A stretch of DNA of 64,000 nt from Manis javanica (lineage: Eukaryota; Chordata; Mammalia; Pholidota; Manidae): contig NC_133157.1 in NCBI RefSeq assembly GCF_040802235.1, positions 34,934,501-34,998,500 on the forward strand. The letters run 5' to 3'. A program made the position numbers and the translations under genes. The notes beneath the pieces were generated by a model. It had not been told where the DNA came from. It did no database searches and saw nothing but the letters and a program-made list of their open reading frames with translations. Positions 12,201-25,700 of the stretch are shown here, piece by piece. The stretch's first letter is position 1, and every line of letters begins with the position of its first letter.

Positions 12201-15200
12201 GAGTTGCCACCAACAGAATGGGAAAACAGACTCGGAAAGCTCAGTGTCTAGAAACAAAAGATGAGAAGGAAATTGCTTATGTTTCTTTTGAACTTGGTGA
12301 AGATTTCATCCAGTCATTTAAATTACAAAATTTATAATTTCAATAGATAAAGCAGACTGAATGAAAATATAAGGGTCAGGAGAAGCTAGTAGTTCGGAAA
12401 AATAAAAAAATGATTAAGAAAACTTTAGAGATATTAACTGGCATCGGGAAACTTTGGGTTTGATTCCTGCATATTTTAAGCTGCAAGCCGTGTGTTCCTA
12501 TCTTCTTTCTTTTCCTTCACTTTGGAGGTTAAGCATATTGTCCCTTCAGGAAGATACTGCTTTGGAATGATGGTGTTTTAAGACTTTTGAAAGATTGGGG
12601 ACATGGCTCCCTCTTATATATTATTAAATTGAGAAAATGAGTTCTTGGGAACCTGAAGCTACGTCAGCATTAGAATTAGTGTTTCAATATGCCTGAAATA
12701 GTTTTTTTTCAATTATTTCTTTTATATGTGCTAATTAACTGGGAGTTTGGTTCCTAAACAAAACAATAGTCTGGTTGTTTTCTATTTTAGCTGTCGGACA
12801 TTGATTATTCTGCACCTCCAAGACCAGATATAAGTACTGGAGCTCACTAAATTACCCAATACTGTTTTATGGCTTGGATTTTAAGGATTAATTTTACATT
12901 TCAGATTCACCAAGCACTTGTTGCATATGCCTGACTTTCAAGTACATAGAAGGAAATACCTCAACATTTCTGGAAGAGGGACTTGTAATAAATCCTTCAA
13001 TCTCAGATAAGAGAGGATATATAGCAGAAGAAGAAAAGCAAAGCTGAATCACCTAATACTGAGCACCCATCTAAGGGAATAATTACTTGAAGGCTTATTT
13101 TCCCTTATACACTGAAAAAAGAGTATAATTGATAATAGAGAGATGTCTCTGGAGTGGAGAGGTTTTGGGGGAAATCATTTCATTTATCTATGACTGGTTA
13201 TTCTCCAAGTATACTAAAAAGCCAAGGAAATTAAGGTTATAGAAAACCCACAGGGATAGAGTTAAAATTGCAGTGTGAAGTGAGCAACACAATCTACCTT
13301 CCATCACTCCTAATCTGACTGCTATCACTGCTGTCTAAAAATGCCATCAGTAAAGTCCATAACTGACTCCTTCATAGGACGCAATACACAAAGGAAACCA
13401 GCCAAAAACCTACAGCAGCTTCCTTCACTAAAACTCCTCAGACTGGAGAAGTGGAGAATATAGTATCTTGTCACCATATATTCTGGATATATATTTGTCC
13501 CTTCTACCTGCAGCGCTTTACCTGCTTTATTATTCATGCAGCAGAATTCAATATCCATTACCATGGCCCCTACTCATCACCTAACCAGGAGGCATAACTT
13601 AAGAGTAAGTAAGGTAAAGCAAATTGCTTGCCAACATAGAATTCCCTGGTGTAACCACATTACCTATCACCTAGAAGCAAATGGCTGGACAGAACATCGA
13701 AATGGCCTACTGAAGGCTGTGTTATGGTGCCACCTGGGAGACTCTGCCCTGAAAGTCTGGAATACTCACCTATATGTTTCATGCACAACAGTATGTGCTA
13801 AGTTTTAGTCATCTTATACTTTATGCCATGTATATTCATGGGAGAATATCCCCACACTAATAAACCATTCCCCATGCAAAAAATAATACTGCAGTATTGT
13901 CCCACTGAAAACTGTGGGCTAACCTTTAGATTGGTATTCCTTTTGTCAACAATAAAAAGGAGAGGTAGAAATGACACAGAAAGATTGGGGAATTTAAGAA
14001 ATTTACATTAAAAACTGGTGTGTATTAGTATCATTCCAATCTCACTTAACATCTTCCTCAGTTTTGCACATTTCTTTACTTACAAAGTAATTTTGGAAAA
14101 CTATCCTAAACTGTTTTTTCTGTGTGATTTTACATTTTTATAACATAACTATATAGTTTATCTAATGCTTCAAAACAGAACTCAGATACCACAGAATGTA
14201 AAATTGGAAATGCAAATATATTCAATCAATGTAAACATTGGAATATTTGCATTCAGGATATAACAGAAATTACTGCTGTTCTCTTACTTTCTGTTTCCAT
14301 TTCCTCTTGGAAATAGCCATGGGATTTTGACAAGGGCCACTGAGAATTATTTGTGAGGGGTGAGGCAATAAGAAGGTGGGCTTGCAGTCAGGATGTCAGC
14401 TCTGTCTGGGTCTTTTAGGACCCCGTTTCTGAGGACTCAGGCAGCACCATGAAGGATGTGTGGCTTGGACAGTATAGGTCACACTGTGCACCATTGCTGT
14501 CTGATATATTTTCCTTGATGATTTCTTACCTTTGGTTTGGTTATATTTTCTGATCTTTTGATAGGCTCTTCTTATCTTTTAAGAATTTGAGAACCGGGAA
14601 CAAGACAAGGATGCCTACATTCACCACTTTTATTCAACATAGTACTGGAGGTCCTAGCCATGGCAGGCAATCAGACAACATAAAGAACTAAAAGGCATCC
14701 AGACGGGGAAGGAAGAAGTTAAACTGTCACTGTTTGCAGATACCATGATATTGTACATAGAAAACCCTAAAGAATCCACACCAAAACTACCAGGACTAAT
14801 AACTGAATTCAGCAAAGTTGCAGGATATAAAATCAATACACAGAAATCTGTTGAATTCCTATATACTAATGATGAACTAGCAGAAAGAGAAATCAAGAAA
14901 ACAATTCCATTCACAATTACATCAAAAGGAATAAAATACCTAGGAATAAACCTAACCAAGGAAGTAAAAGACCTATACCCTGAAAACTATAAGACATTCT
15001 TAAGAGAAATTAAAGAAGATACCAATAAATGGAAATACATCCCATGCTCATGGATAGGAAGAATTAATATTGTTAAAATGGCCATCCTGCCTAAAGCAAT
15101 CTACAGATTCAATGCAATCTCTATCAAAATACCAACAGCATTCTTCAATGAACTGGAACAAATAGTTCTAAAATTCATATGGAACCACAAAAGACCCTGA

Positions 15201-18200
15201 ATAGCCAAAGCAATCCGGAGAAGGAAGACTAGAGCTGGGGAGATTACGCTCCCTGACTTCACACTCTACTACAAACCACAATAATCAAGACAATTTGGTA
15301 CTGGCACAAGAACAGATCCATAGACCAATGGAACAAAACAGAGAGCCCAGACATAAACCCAGGCATATATGGTCAATTAATATATGATAAAGGAGCCATG
15401 GATATACAATGGGGAAATGATAGCTTCTTCAACAGCTGGTGTTGGCAAAACTGGACAGCTACATTTAAGAGAATGAAACTGGATTATACTCCATACACAA
15501 GAGTAAACTCAAAATGGATCAAAGACCTGAATGTAAGTCATGAAACCATAAAACTCTTAGAAGAAAGCACAGGCAAAAATCTCTTAACTATAAACATGAG
15601 CAACTTTTTCCTGAATGCATCTCCTCAGGCAAGAGAAACAAAAGCAAAAATGAACAAATGGGACTATATCAAGCTGAAAAGCTTCCAAAAAGGCATCCTA
15701 GAGTATGGGAGAATATATTTGTAAATGATATATCTGACAAGGGGTTAACATCCAAAATATATAAAGAACTCACACACCTCAACACCCAAAAAGCAAATAT
15801 CCTGATTAAAAAATGGACAGAGGATCTGAACAGACACTTCTCCAAAGAAGAAATTCAGATGGCCAACAGGCACATGAAAAGATGCTCCACATCGCTAATT
15901 ATCAGGGAAGTGCAAATTAAAACCACAATGAGATATCACCTCACACCAGTTAGGATGACCAACATCGAAAAGACTAGGAACAACAAATGATGGCAAGAAT
16001 GCGGAGAAAGGGGACCCTCCTATACTGCTGGTGGGAATGTAAATTAGTTCAACCATGGTGGAAAGCAATTTGGAGGCTCCTCAAAAAACTCAAAATAGAA
16101 ATACCATTTGACCCAGGAATTCCACTCCTAGGAATTTACCCTAAGCATGCAGGAGCCCTGTTTGAAAAAGCCATATGCACCCCTATGTTTATCGCAGCAC
16201 TATTTACAACAGTCAATAAATGGAAACAACCTAAGTGTCCATCAGGACATGAATGGATAAAGAAGATGTGGTACATATACACAATGGAATATTGTTCAGC
16301 CACAAGAAGAAAAAAAATCCTACCATTTGCAACAACATGGATGGAGCTAGAGGGTATTATGCTCAGTGAAATAAGCCAGGCAGAGAAAGACAAATACCAA
16401 ATGATTTTCCTCATTTGTGGAGTATAACAACAAAGCAAAACTGAAGGAACAAAACAGCAGCAGACTCTCAGACTCCAAGAAGGAACTAACAGTTACCAAA
16501 GGGAAAGGGATTGGGGAGGATGGGTGGGAAGGGAGGGATAAGGGGGAAAAGGCTCATTATGATTAGCACATAAAATGTAGGTGGGGGGGACCCAGGGAAG
16601 GCAGTATAACAGAGAAGACAAGTAGTGATTCTATAGCATCTTACTACGCTGATGGACAGTGACTGTAATGGGCTATGTGGTGGGGACTTGATAATAGGGG
16701 GAGTCTAGTAACCATAATATTGTTCATGTAATTGTACATTAATGATAGCAAAATTTTTAAAATAAAAATACATAAAAAAACAAAGAAAGTTAAGTTCTGT
16801 GTGTTGGTGTGGGCCAGGAATTTTAGGCTCCCCCAGTGTTCCTACTGGGGGAAAGGTCTTGTCTTTTCAGGTTGATGTGTCACTGAATCCAGAAAAAGAG
16901 GAGTAATATGGGATTAAACACTCTGGAGCCAATGCCCAGAAGGCTTGTGCGTAGTGCAGGAGAATGGATACACTCTCCCCACATGCTCCCTGCTCCTGAT
17001 ACACTTACATATACTCTTATTAATTGTGAGTCACATTAGATCTGCAAATAGCCAAGAGTGGGCTGGAGGAACAGCTGTTGTTAGAGGATTTGGTGAGCAA
17101 CAGTATAAAGGGCATCTGGCAATAAAAAACAGTGTCTAATATAAAAATAGAACGAGACACGATTCTTAGAGTAGGTCTAAAAGGGGGGCCCATCAAGCAC
17201 AATTGAAGTGTGCTCTTCTCACCCAGCCTAAGAGGCCAAGGTCTCTCTACATGGCATGGTTCCAGCCTACTCTTCATCCTCTGTGGATGAATGTACAGGA
17301 GGAAGGAGGACCCTATGACATGACCCTCCATTTCAGGACATCTGCCCTCCACTTTCTCCTAAATGATAAGTAGGATTTTTGTAATTTGGACATATGTCTG
17401 ATTTATTAATGCTGAACAAAAGAAGGTGCATGTTGGTTTTTGCAAAGTCTTTGTTGCCAAGACATAAAGAAAGTCTGAATCCATCTAAGATGGCTGCAGA
17501 CACTTTCTGTCACGGGATGCCAAGAGCCCAGAGATAAGATGGAAAGATCTTTAGATGCAGCATCTCAGGGGGAGAGGTCTACTAGGGAGGGAAGTCCCGT
17601 TGGCAGGCTCACTCCCCTTCCTTTCCCTATCATATCTGTGATTGAAATAAAAGTGTTGCTTGAATTTCTCTGATTACAGAGGAGTGGGAAAACAAAGAGA
17701 AAAGATTGTAGAGATTATATAATAGGAGGGGAAGGATTCAAACCACCTTAACCGTCATCAAAATATGCTCTTTTGGGCTGGGGTTTTAATATGGCACTGC
17801 CACTTCCCATGTTGTCTCAGGACATAGTCGGGCCATAAAGTTTCTTAGAATTCTGGGATCCAGACTATTCCATAAATTACCCAATTATAATGATCCCCTC
17901 AAACTTCCAAAAGTCCCATGAGAAATCAAGGAGGCCATGGTGAATGAATGGGGAGATACTTTTTCATACCATAAGAAAGAATATACTAAAGTTATAGAAA
18001 ATGTCAGTACAATGGAGAACATGAGCACCGTATACCTGACTCTCACATCATGAAAGAATGGAAGTGAAGACTCGCCTTGTAGAGACATGAGTTAAATGGC
18101 CGATTTCCTGGCCCCATGCAGAGGAGAAAATGAAGGTGTAAGCACAGTACTGCCCCCTAAGAGTTTCTCCACCAGTGTGTGGAGGTAAAGTCTTTTTTGC

Positions 18201-19691
18201 CCTCAGGGTGGACAGGTAGGGCATGAGACAGTTGGAGACCTCACACTGTTTCCAGCAGCTACTGGTTATCTTAAGCTAGGACCAGCCTTGTTCAATGTGC
18301 CTTATAGAAACTGCCATATTCTCTGCACGCCATGAAATGAAAAGGTTGGGAAGCACTGCCATGGAAGACACAGTGAGGAGACATCCTCTTATTATGAAGG
18401 TGCAGACATCCCCAAAGCCGTGGAGAACATGGTGGAAATGTAGGCCCTCATCCACAAGGGATAAGAACTCAGTGAAGACACAGGTGCCACTGCATACCGT
18501 AGAGAAGAACATGGTGAAGGTGTAGACAGCAGCTTCCAGCACATACCGGCTCCGAATGGCCAAGACCACGGGTGGCAAAAACATGAGGTTGCTCAGGCAC
18601 AGCAGCAGTGTGGACAGCAGCTGGAATCCATAGGTGAGCGCATCTGCACTGTCGGTGCAGCCCCAGCCTCGCCACCCTGCAGGTAAGGAGGGCACGAGGT
18701 GGAAGCCGGCAGAAGGCAGCCATGGGTTCAGCTAACACTTCTGCTGGAGGCCCCTGGCCAAGCCCTCCCTACACCACCGCCAATGAAGGGTGGTCTCTCC
18801 TGGCTCCCCTCCCAGTTTCTCCAAACCCATCCTCAATTCAGGCTGCCGCCCCGCTACAGACGGTCCTTGGAGCCCAAGAAACCCACCGGCGGTTCCGTCG
18901 CCAGCCCACCCCGCTCACCGGCTTTGCACTCGCAGGCGGCGTACAGGTAGTTGTGCGTGCGCAGCAGCTTGCACTGGCCGTAAGGCCCACAGTCGTCCAC
19001 GCACGGAGATAGGAAGGTGCGCAGTCGCACCTCGGCCGTCGCGTTCCGGCACCGCACGAACCTGCGTACACACCAGGTCTCGTGGGGCCTCCCCGCCCAC
19101 CGAGACTCCGCTCCGCCCACCGAGGCCCCGCCCCGCTCACCGAGGCCCCGCCCCACACAGGGAGCGGAGAGTGAGGAACCAGGTCCCAGTCTGCGGGAAG
19201 GGGATTCGCAGCCTCGCCACTCTGGAGGTGGCACTGACAGAGAGGAGGAAGCCAGCCAGGGACTCTGAAGAGGAGACGGGGGAAAATGAGGTCCGTGGGA
19301 GAGAGGAAGGGTCAGTGTGGGTTCAGGACATAAGATTCCTCACCACCTGCCCCCTATTCCCTGAGACCTTGGCCCATCCTTGCTCCATACCATCCCCCAC
19401 CACCCCCATCCCCTGACTTCCAGTCTCCTGTGCTTTCCCCATTCCTCACTCCACCTTTGGAACAGGTCACTGCAGCATCCCCAAGGCTCAAGGGCACCTC
19501 ATGAGTCAGGCATCCAAACACTGTCACGTTTTCCTGGTGCAGGGAGCTCTAGGGAGGACAGGTGTGAAGATGATGCTATTGCACCCTCCAGGTGCTACCA
19601 TCAACACCCCTAGACAGTGTAACCCTGCCCCAGAAACCCTTCCTAGCCCCCACTGGAAATCCCATTTCTGCAGGGGCTCTTCGTACTAAAG

Positions 19692-19722
<31 letters not shown>

Positions 19723-22700
19723 CATTCTGAGAACAGAAAAACTGGGAAACACCAGATCTTCCACAGCAAGGATCTTAAAAAGACTGATGAGAAGGCAAGG
19801 CCCAATTCTGAATTTTTGATTTGGGCGAAATTATTTAAACTCTGTTCAGGCAAGAGAGAACACCTTGTTTTTCAGTTTTTAGTCCTACCCAGCTTGGGGG
19901 AGAGGGGCACGGGGCTCTTGGCTGGATGTAGAAACTACATCCATTTGTTGTAGTTGTGAACAAAGGTAACTGCAAGGTTTTCAATCAAGGTTTTCTTCAC
20001 TTGGGTCTGAAAGGCAGGAGTTGTGTAAAGAAATGTACTCTTCCTCAGGTGAAATGGTTCTGGGTACTGAACAGTGGTAACAGAATGTCTGAGGAATTAA
20101 ATGTAGCAACCTGGCTGAGATTAAATGAAATATATCCACAGGAGTAAATGTAAGGGGTTATCTATAAGAATATAGGTATCAGGATGCAATAAACTCACCT
20201 CATTCAAGGAAGATTTGAGGCAGCTTATTGAATACATATGACAGAATAAAATAAATGCATAAGGGAAATTTGAAAATTAGGAGAGGAAAATGAAGTCTAT
20301 CTCTCAATATGGGCCATATATTTGATGCTTACAAGCAACCAAAGAAAGACAGAAATGTGATGAGTTACCAGATTTATGAGTTCACAAAATAAAAGTTAAT
20401 CAGTATCTCAGGAAAAGCACAGCATCCAAAGGGGTGGTTCTCAGGTAAATTCCCATCAAAGAAGCACTGAATGCTGTTGTGCATCCTGTCTTCACCATGA
20501 GAGTAAATTTCATACAACTTTCCCTCGATGCAAGCCCAGGGCAATAGGCCAAAGCATTATTTAGTATAAGTAATTCTAGAGGGCAAAGAAAAAAAATGTC
20601 TTCTAGTTATGCAGTTCTCTGATCCAAATACTCAGTTCTTGATCCAGTGGAATAAATCAAAATACCTGGAGGGAAAGATCAGACCAGATGTGCCAATATA
20701 TCCTTCAGAAGAAATATAACAGGCTGTCTCAGGTGTGTAGCAAGTGTCACAGCATGCAGATGGGTGTAATGCTAGCAGATGCCGTAAGAGTAAATGGACA
20801 AGAATGTAGAGAGGGGCTGCCAGGGGGTTGGGCATCTACTCTGAGGATACTGAGGAAGAATGAGTATGGGTGGGGCTGGTCTCTGAACTAAGCTCAGTAG
20901 TTTCAGTCAAATCCAAACCTGTCACTGCCCAAAGGTATGGCAAAAAGCAAACAAAATACACACAGTCATAGCCAGAACAGAGAGAGAATCTGAGTATGAA
21001 AATAAGGAACATTTTGGATTGAAGAATCAGCTCTGTCCTGACCAGCAGAACCACTAGAAAGTTCTGACCCATGTCCCATAAAAGACCACCTCAAGCCACA
21101 GACCAACTCTCAGGTCAGCTGAATAGGAAGACAGTGCCTACCCCCAGAGATGGGGAATAGTAGTTAAAAGGATCCCTGGTTGGGAGAGCAGTACATAAAT
21201 TACTGGATCAATGACAACCTAAGATAGTCACTAATGGCCTGACCCAGGGCTCTGCTCTTAGCTCAGTCTTATTTAATGATGAAAATACTAAGAAGGGTAG
21301 AAGGCTGGGTTTACAAGTGTGTGAATTACACAAAGCAGAGAAGGCCCAGATCCAAACCAGTATTAGGCAATGCCTCTAAGATGGACATAAATTCTTCCAT
21401 CCAGGTTAAAAAGTTCATTACAAAAATATTAGGTGGGAATTGGCAGCAGTTCACATGAACTGGCTCAGGGCAAGAAAACTGTATATGCCCCTTGGTTACA
21501 ACTAGATAAACACAGGCAGTTAATGTGAAAAAGGACTGAGAGGACACATAGTTTTATGTTTTCTTCTATTTTCCAAAGCTTTTACATGTGATCCTATTAC
21601 TTTTATAATAAAAAAGTGTACACAACTGTTTTGAAGAAATTAACAAAGAAGGAAATAAAGAAGATCCAGAGATCTTAATTCACTACAAGCCCCAGTGGAC
21701 CCCACAGTGTGACGCAGCAGCTGAAAGAGGTAACAACTCAGGTTGCACAAAGGCTGCCTGCCACACTGATCAGACCACCTTGGATTACTTATTTCAGAGA
21801 CATAATAACCAGTAGAGGTTATGACCAGAGGAGACAGCAGAGGATGAGAAGAGGTCTAAGATGCTGAGCTTGTCCAGCTTTGGAGAGGTTGAGGGGCATC
21901 TAAACGGCTGTTAGAACAGCATAGGGATGTCACAAATGTACCACACTAATGCAAGATATGAATAATCGGGAAAACTGTGAAGAAACGGGGGATATGAAAA
22001 CCCTCCACACTTCCTGTTCTATTTTTCTTAGGCCTAAAATTGCTCTGAAATATGAACCCTATTAAATTTTTTTTTTTTTTAAAGGACAGGGATAGATTTG
22101 TTGGATACAGCTTCTGGAGCAAAACAAAGATCAATGGGTAAAAATCCATGGAGGCAGATTTTGATGGCATGTCAGCACGACCATTAGCAATCAGAGCTAT
22201 GTAAATATGGACTGCATGGCTTCAAGAGGTGGTAAACTTCCTTTCCCAGGAGATATGCAAGAGTGGACACCTGCCATAGAAAGAGGCCCTTAGTAAGTAC
22301 GAGGTTAGCCTACAAAACTGGGATAACCCAGGCTACTCTGAGTTACCCTGGCTGATCCAGCTGATTCATAAGTAGAGTCAATACTCAGGACACACTTGTT
22401 TTGACCAGAATTGAGCTAAAACATGGTCCCTAATCATAAAGTTGCCCAAAAGCAGCTGAGATGGGCTTCTGGGAGGAGGAAAGGGCTCCACCCCTCCTAA
22501 CATGTTCTCCTTCGAGTTCCCCCATAGGGTGACCTCCCACCCTCCATAAAGAGTACCACGTTGAGCTGGAGCTCCAGGCTGAGGACACCTCCGCTGTCCA
22601 ACACTGGCAGCAGCCTCAGGGCAAACACGGCAGGGCGCTCAGGGGGGAGGGCCACGCTGGGGCCAAAGAAGATGTAGAAGTGGACAGAGAAGGTGTCCAG

Positions 22701-25700
22701 CTCATTGCGCAGTGTTGGGCGCACTGGCCAGCAGTGCTCAGGTGGTGATGTGGCCCCAGGCCCCTCTGCAGAAGCCCTGAGAGATGGCGGCTCTGCAGGC
22801 AGTGGCTGGTTGCCCAGTGACTGGGGCATGTTCATGGCAGCTCCAGGGACCAGAGCACGCGACAGGCTGGGCTGCGGGCACTCTGTGGAGCAGAGGAAAT
22901 CAGAGCTGGGGCCTGCTGCCCTCACAAGCCCTGCAGTCCTTCCACAAACCAGATTTGAGCCAGAAACGATTTAGCAAAGAGTAGGGAGGGGTGAGAACTA
23001 GATTTAAATGTCTCTTCAAAGTATGGGGCATCCAAGGTCACAAGAGAGGGCCCAGGAGGTTCCTGGTGGTCACAGTTAATGGAATGCCATGTTGGGGGAA
23101 TCAAGGTCATCTCTCCCTCCCCAAGGGCAGTGAAGACACTTTTGAAACAGATGAGGGGCTGTCCCATTGCTTTGCATGGGCTTTGGCAAGGACAGTATCC
23201 CAGAGGGCCTAGATGTCCCTGCATAGCCCAGGAAACTGAAAGGGAGATTAAATCACAAAGAGTAATATGGTCCCTTAGTTAGCTCCCAATCAGGTGCAAA
23301 AAATTATCTGAAGGCCTCCCAGTGACTTGAAAATCCAAATGTGAGGGCTTCAGGGCATGTGAAGGACCCTGGGTCGGGTGAGAGAGACAGTAAGATGTAT
23401 CAGAGGTTCAATGAACACAGCCACCATGCCTGCCCTGTTCCAGCACAGATGTCAGCACAGGCTGGGTGGCTAGGGCAGATGTGGGGCTCCTGACCTTGTA
23501 GCCGCACACACAGCTGGAAGCGAATGGTCCTGCCAGGGCCCCGGGATGGTATCTCCACATGCACGTAGACCCAGTGACCCCAGGGGGGTAGTGCCAGCTC
23601 CAGCTGGCATACCGAGGTGCCTCCACAGGCCACAGAGCTTGAGTTGTGCAGGGGTGGGGCCTTCGGACGTAGGCGCAGTGTCAGTGGGCAGGCTGATGTT
23701 CCGCGGCCCCCTACACACACCAGCTGCGCTGAAACCCTGTAAGTGAAACTGGGTACAAAGACCCTGGGCAGAGGGGGAGGTTGGGGTTAAGAAAAGACAA
23801 GGTACAGAGAGATGAGAAGGACACAAGAATGAGGGGACACACCAGGCAGAGGGTGGCATGGAGGGGTAAGAGACATGGGAAAACAGGCCTTTTTGGGTCC
23901 TCCCCACTATGGAGGCAGAGGGCTGACCCACCCTGGGGCCTCCAGGTGGCGCAGTAGTCCAGGCGGGCCGCAGTGAGAGCAGGAACAGGCAGGGAGGCTT
24001 AGAAGCCAAGAGAGCCCTGCTCCCTGTCTGAGGCCAGGGAAGGAAAAGGGAAAGGGCCAGGTCTGGGTGTGGGGCGTCCACTTACTTGTACAGGGCGGAG
24101 AGATTGTGGGGAGAGAGCGTTTGCTCTGAGGGCCGGCCTGGCACCAGCACGGCTACATCCAGCAAACGCCGGACAATCAGCTGTGGCTGAAGGAGGTACT
24201 GACACTCATCCTGGAGACCCTGAGACAAAAGCAGCGGGGATGGGGGTAGAAGGGAAAAAACAGCAAGAGTGCCACTAAACAAGACAAACAGAAACTGCTG
24301 AGGCGGGATGCAAACCTCGTCTGACCCCATGATCCCGGGGCTATGACTGAGGTCTCTCTAAGCTCTGCGTCCTCCCTGGACTCAAACCCAGGCCCTCCTG
24401 ACAATCAGCCCTGCCTAACCCCTCTTCCAATCTACCCCTTCCTCCTAAGCATGCCTGGACAGCCACTCAAGGTAATTTCAGGCTTCCCCATTCCCCTGTT
24501 AAGCCCTCAGGAACTTGGAACACTGGCTCTCTTTTGGGGGTTGGAAAGCTCCTTAAGGCCTCCAGTCCAAAGCCCACCCCAGCCACTCTGAATCTTTAAT
24601 TTCCTTTACTCCCCAACCTGCCCCTCCAAAGTGCATGTCCAGCCTCTGCTTCAACACCCACAGGGAAGGGCCACTCTTTACCTCCCAGGCAACCTCCAGA
24701 CTATAAGCAACTTAAGAACAGGAACTTCTTGTTTTACTTTTATTCCCCCAGATACAGAGCCTAATGTAAAGTGTACACCTCAGAGACGAATATTTATTGA
24801 TAAGTGAATGAATAAATGAATTAACCCAGCTCAGGGCAGCTCTGATCTTTATGAAGGCAAAGCTAGAGGACCCTCAGATACATCTGTGCCCGGTGCCTCA
24901 GGCTGGGCTTCTTCTGTAACAAGAACAGGCACAGGTCCCCTGCGTTGCACTTCTGGGTAAAATCACTGAACTGTGTCTACTCAGTTACGCCACCCCGGCG
25001 CACACAGCCTCAGCTCTCTTCATGGAGTACAGTCATTGGCTCGGGCTCCCTCTCTGCAGCATGCGCAGCTAACCAAGCCCTCCAATCCTAGCAGATCAGG
25101 AGAGAAAGGGGCTCCTGATCAGGCTTCTCTGATCTTCTGAACAAATGGCCTTATGCTGGCCCAATAAATTAGGGGCCACTGTTCACTTATGTGGTTATTC
25201 TGACAAGACATACCTCTAAACCTTGTTCTGGGACAAAAGTTCCAGGCTCTGACATCCCACTGAGTTCCGTGCCTTGGGAAAAGCCAGCCAAGGCGCTGAC
25301 TTCCAGCAAGGACCCACAGGCTGGAAGGAGGTCTTGATGGATACCAGGTTGAAGCTCTCACTACCCTCTCTGCCTAGAGTTTTCCTGTGCCTTTTGCGTT
25401 GCATCCCCAATGCCCAGCACACCACCTGGCAAATATTAGGTGCTAAAAAATATCTGTTGAGTTAAAGAATGGGTATCAAAAAGAAGGTCTCTTCCGAGAG
25501 CTTCTATACCCACCTCATTGCCGAGAGACCTCCATCTCTGATACCCAAAGCAGACTTCCCTCATCTTTAGTGTCCAACCCCAGAAATACTATCACAGGTC
25601 ATTTCGTCAACCACCATTACAGTAATCTTAAGGTGAGTGAGCTCACAAGGGTGGGGACTGCTGCTCAGGAGGTGACCTATTTCCTTACTGGACAGTCCAG

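Noticed and set aside
14745-16427. L1 open frames as host genes
   Set aside because: They are pieces of a broken LINE-1 ORF2.
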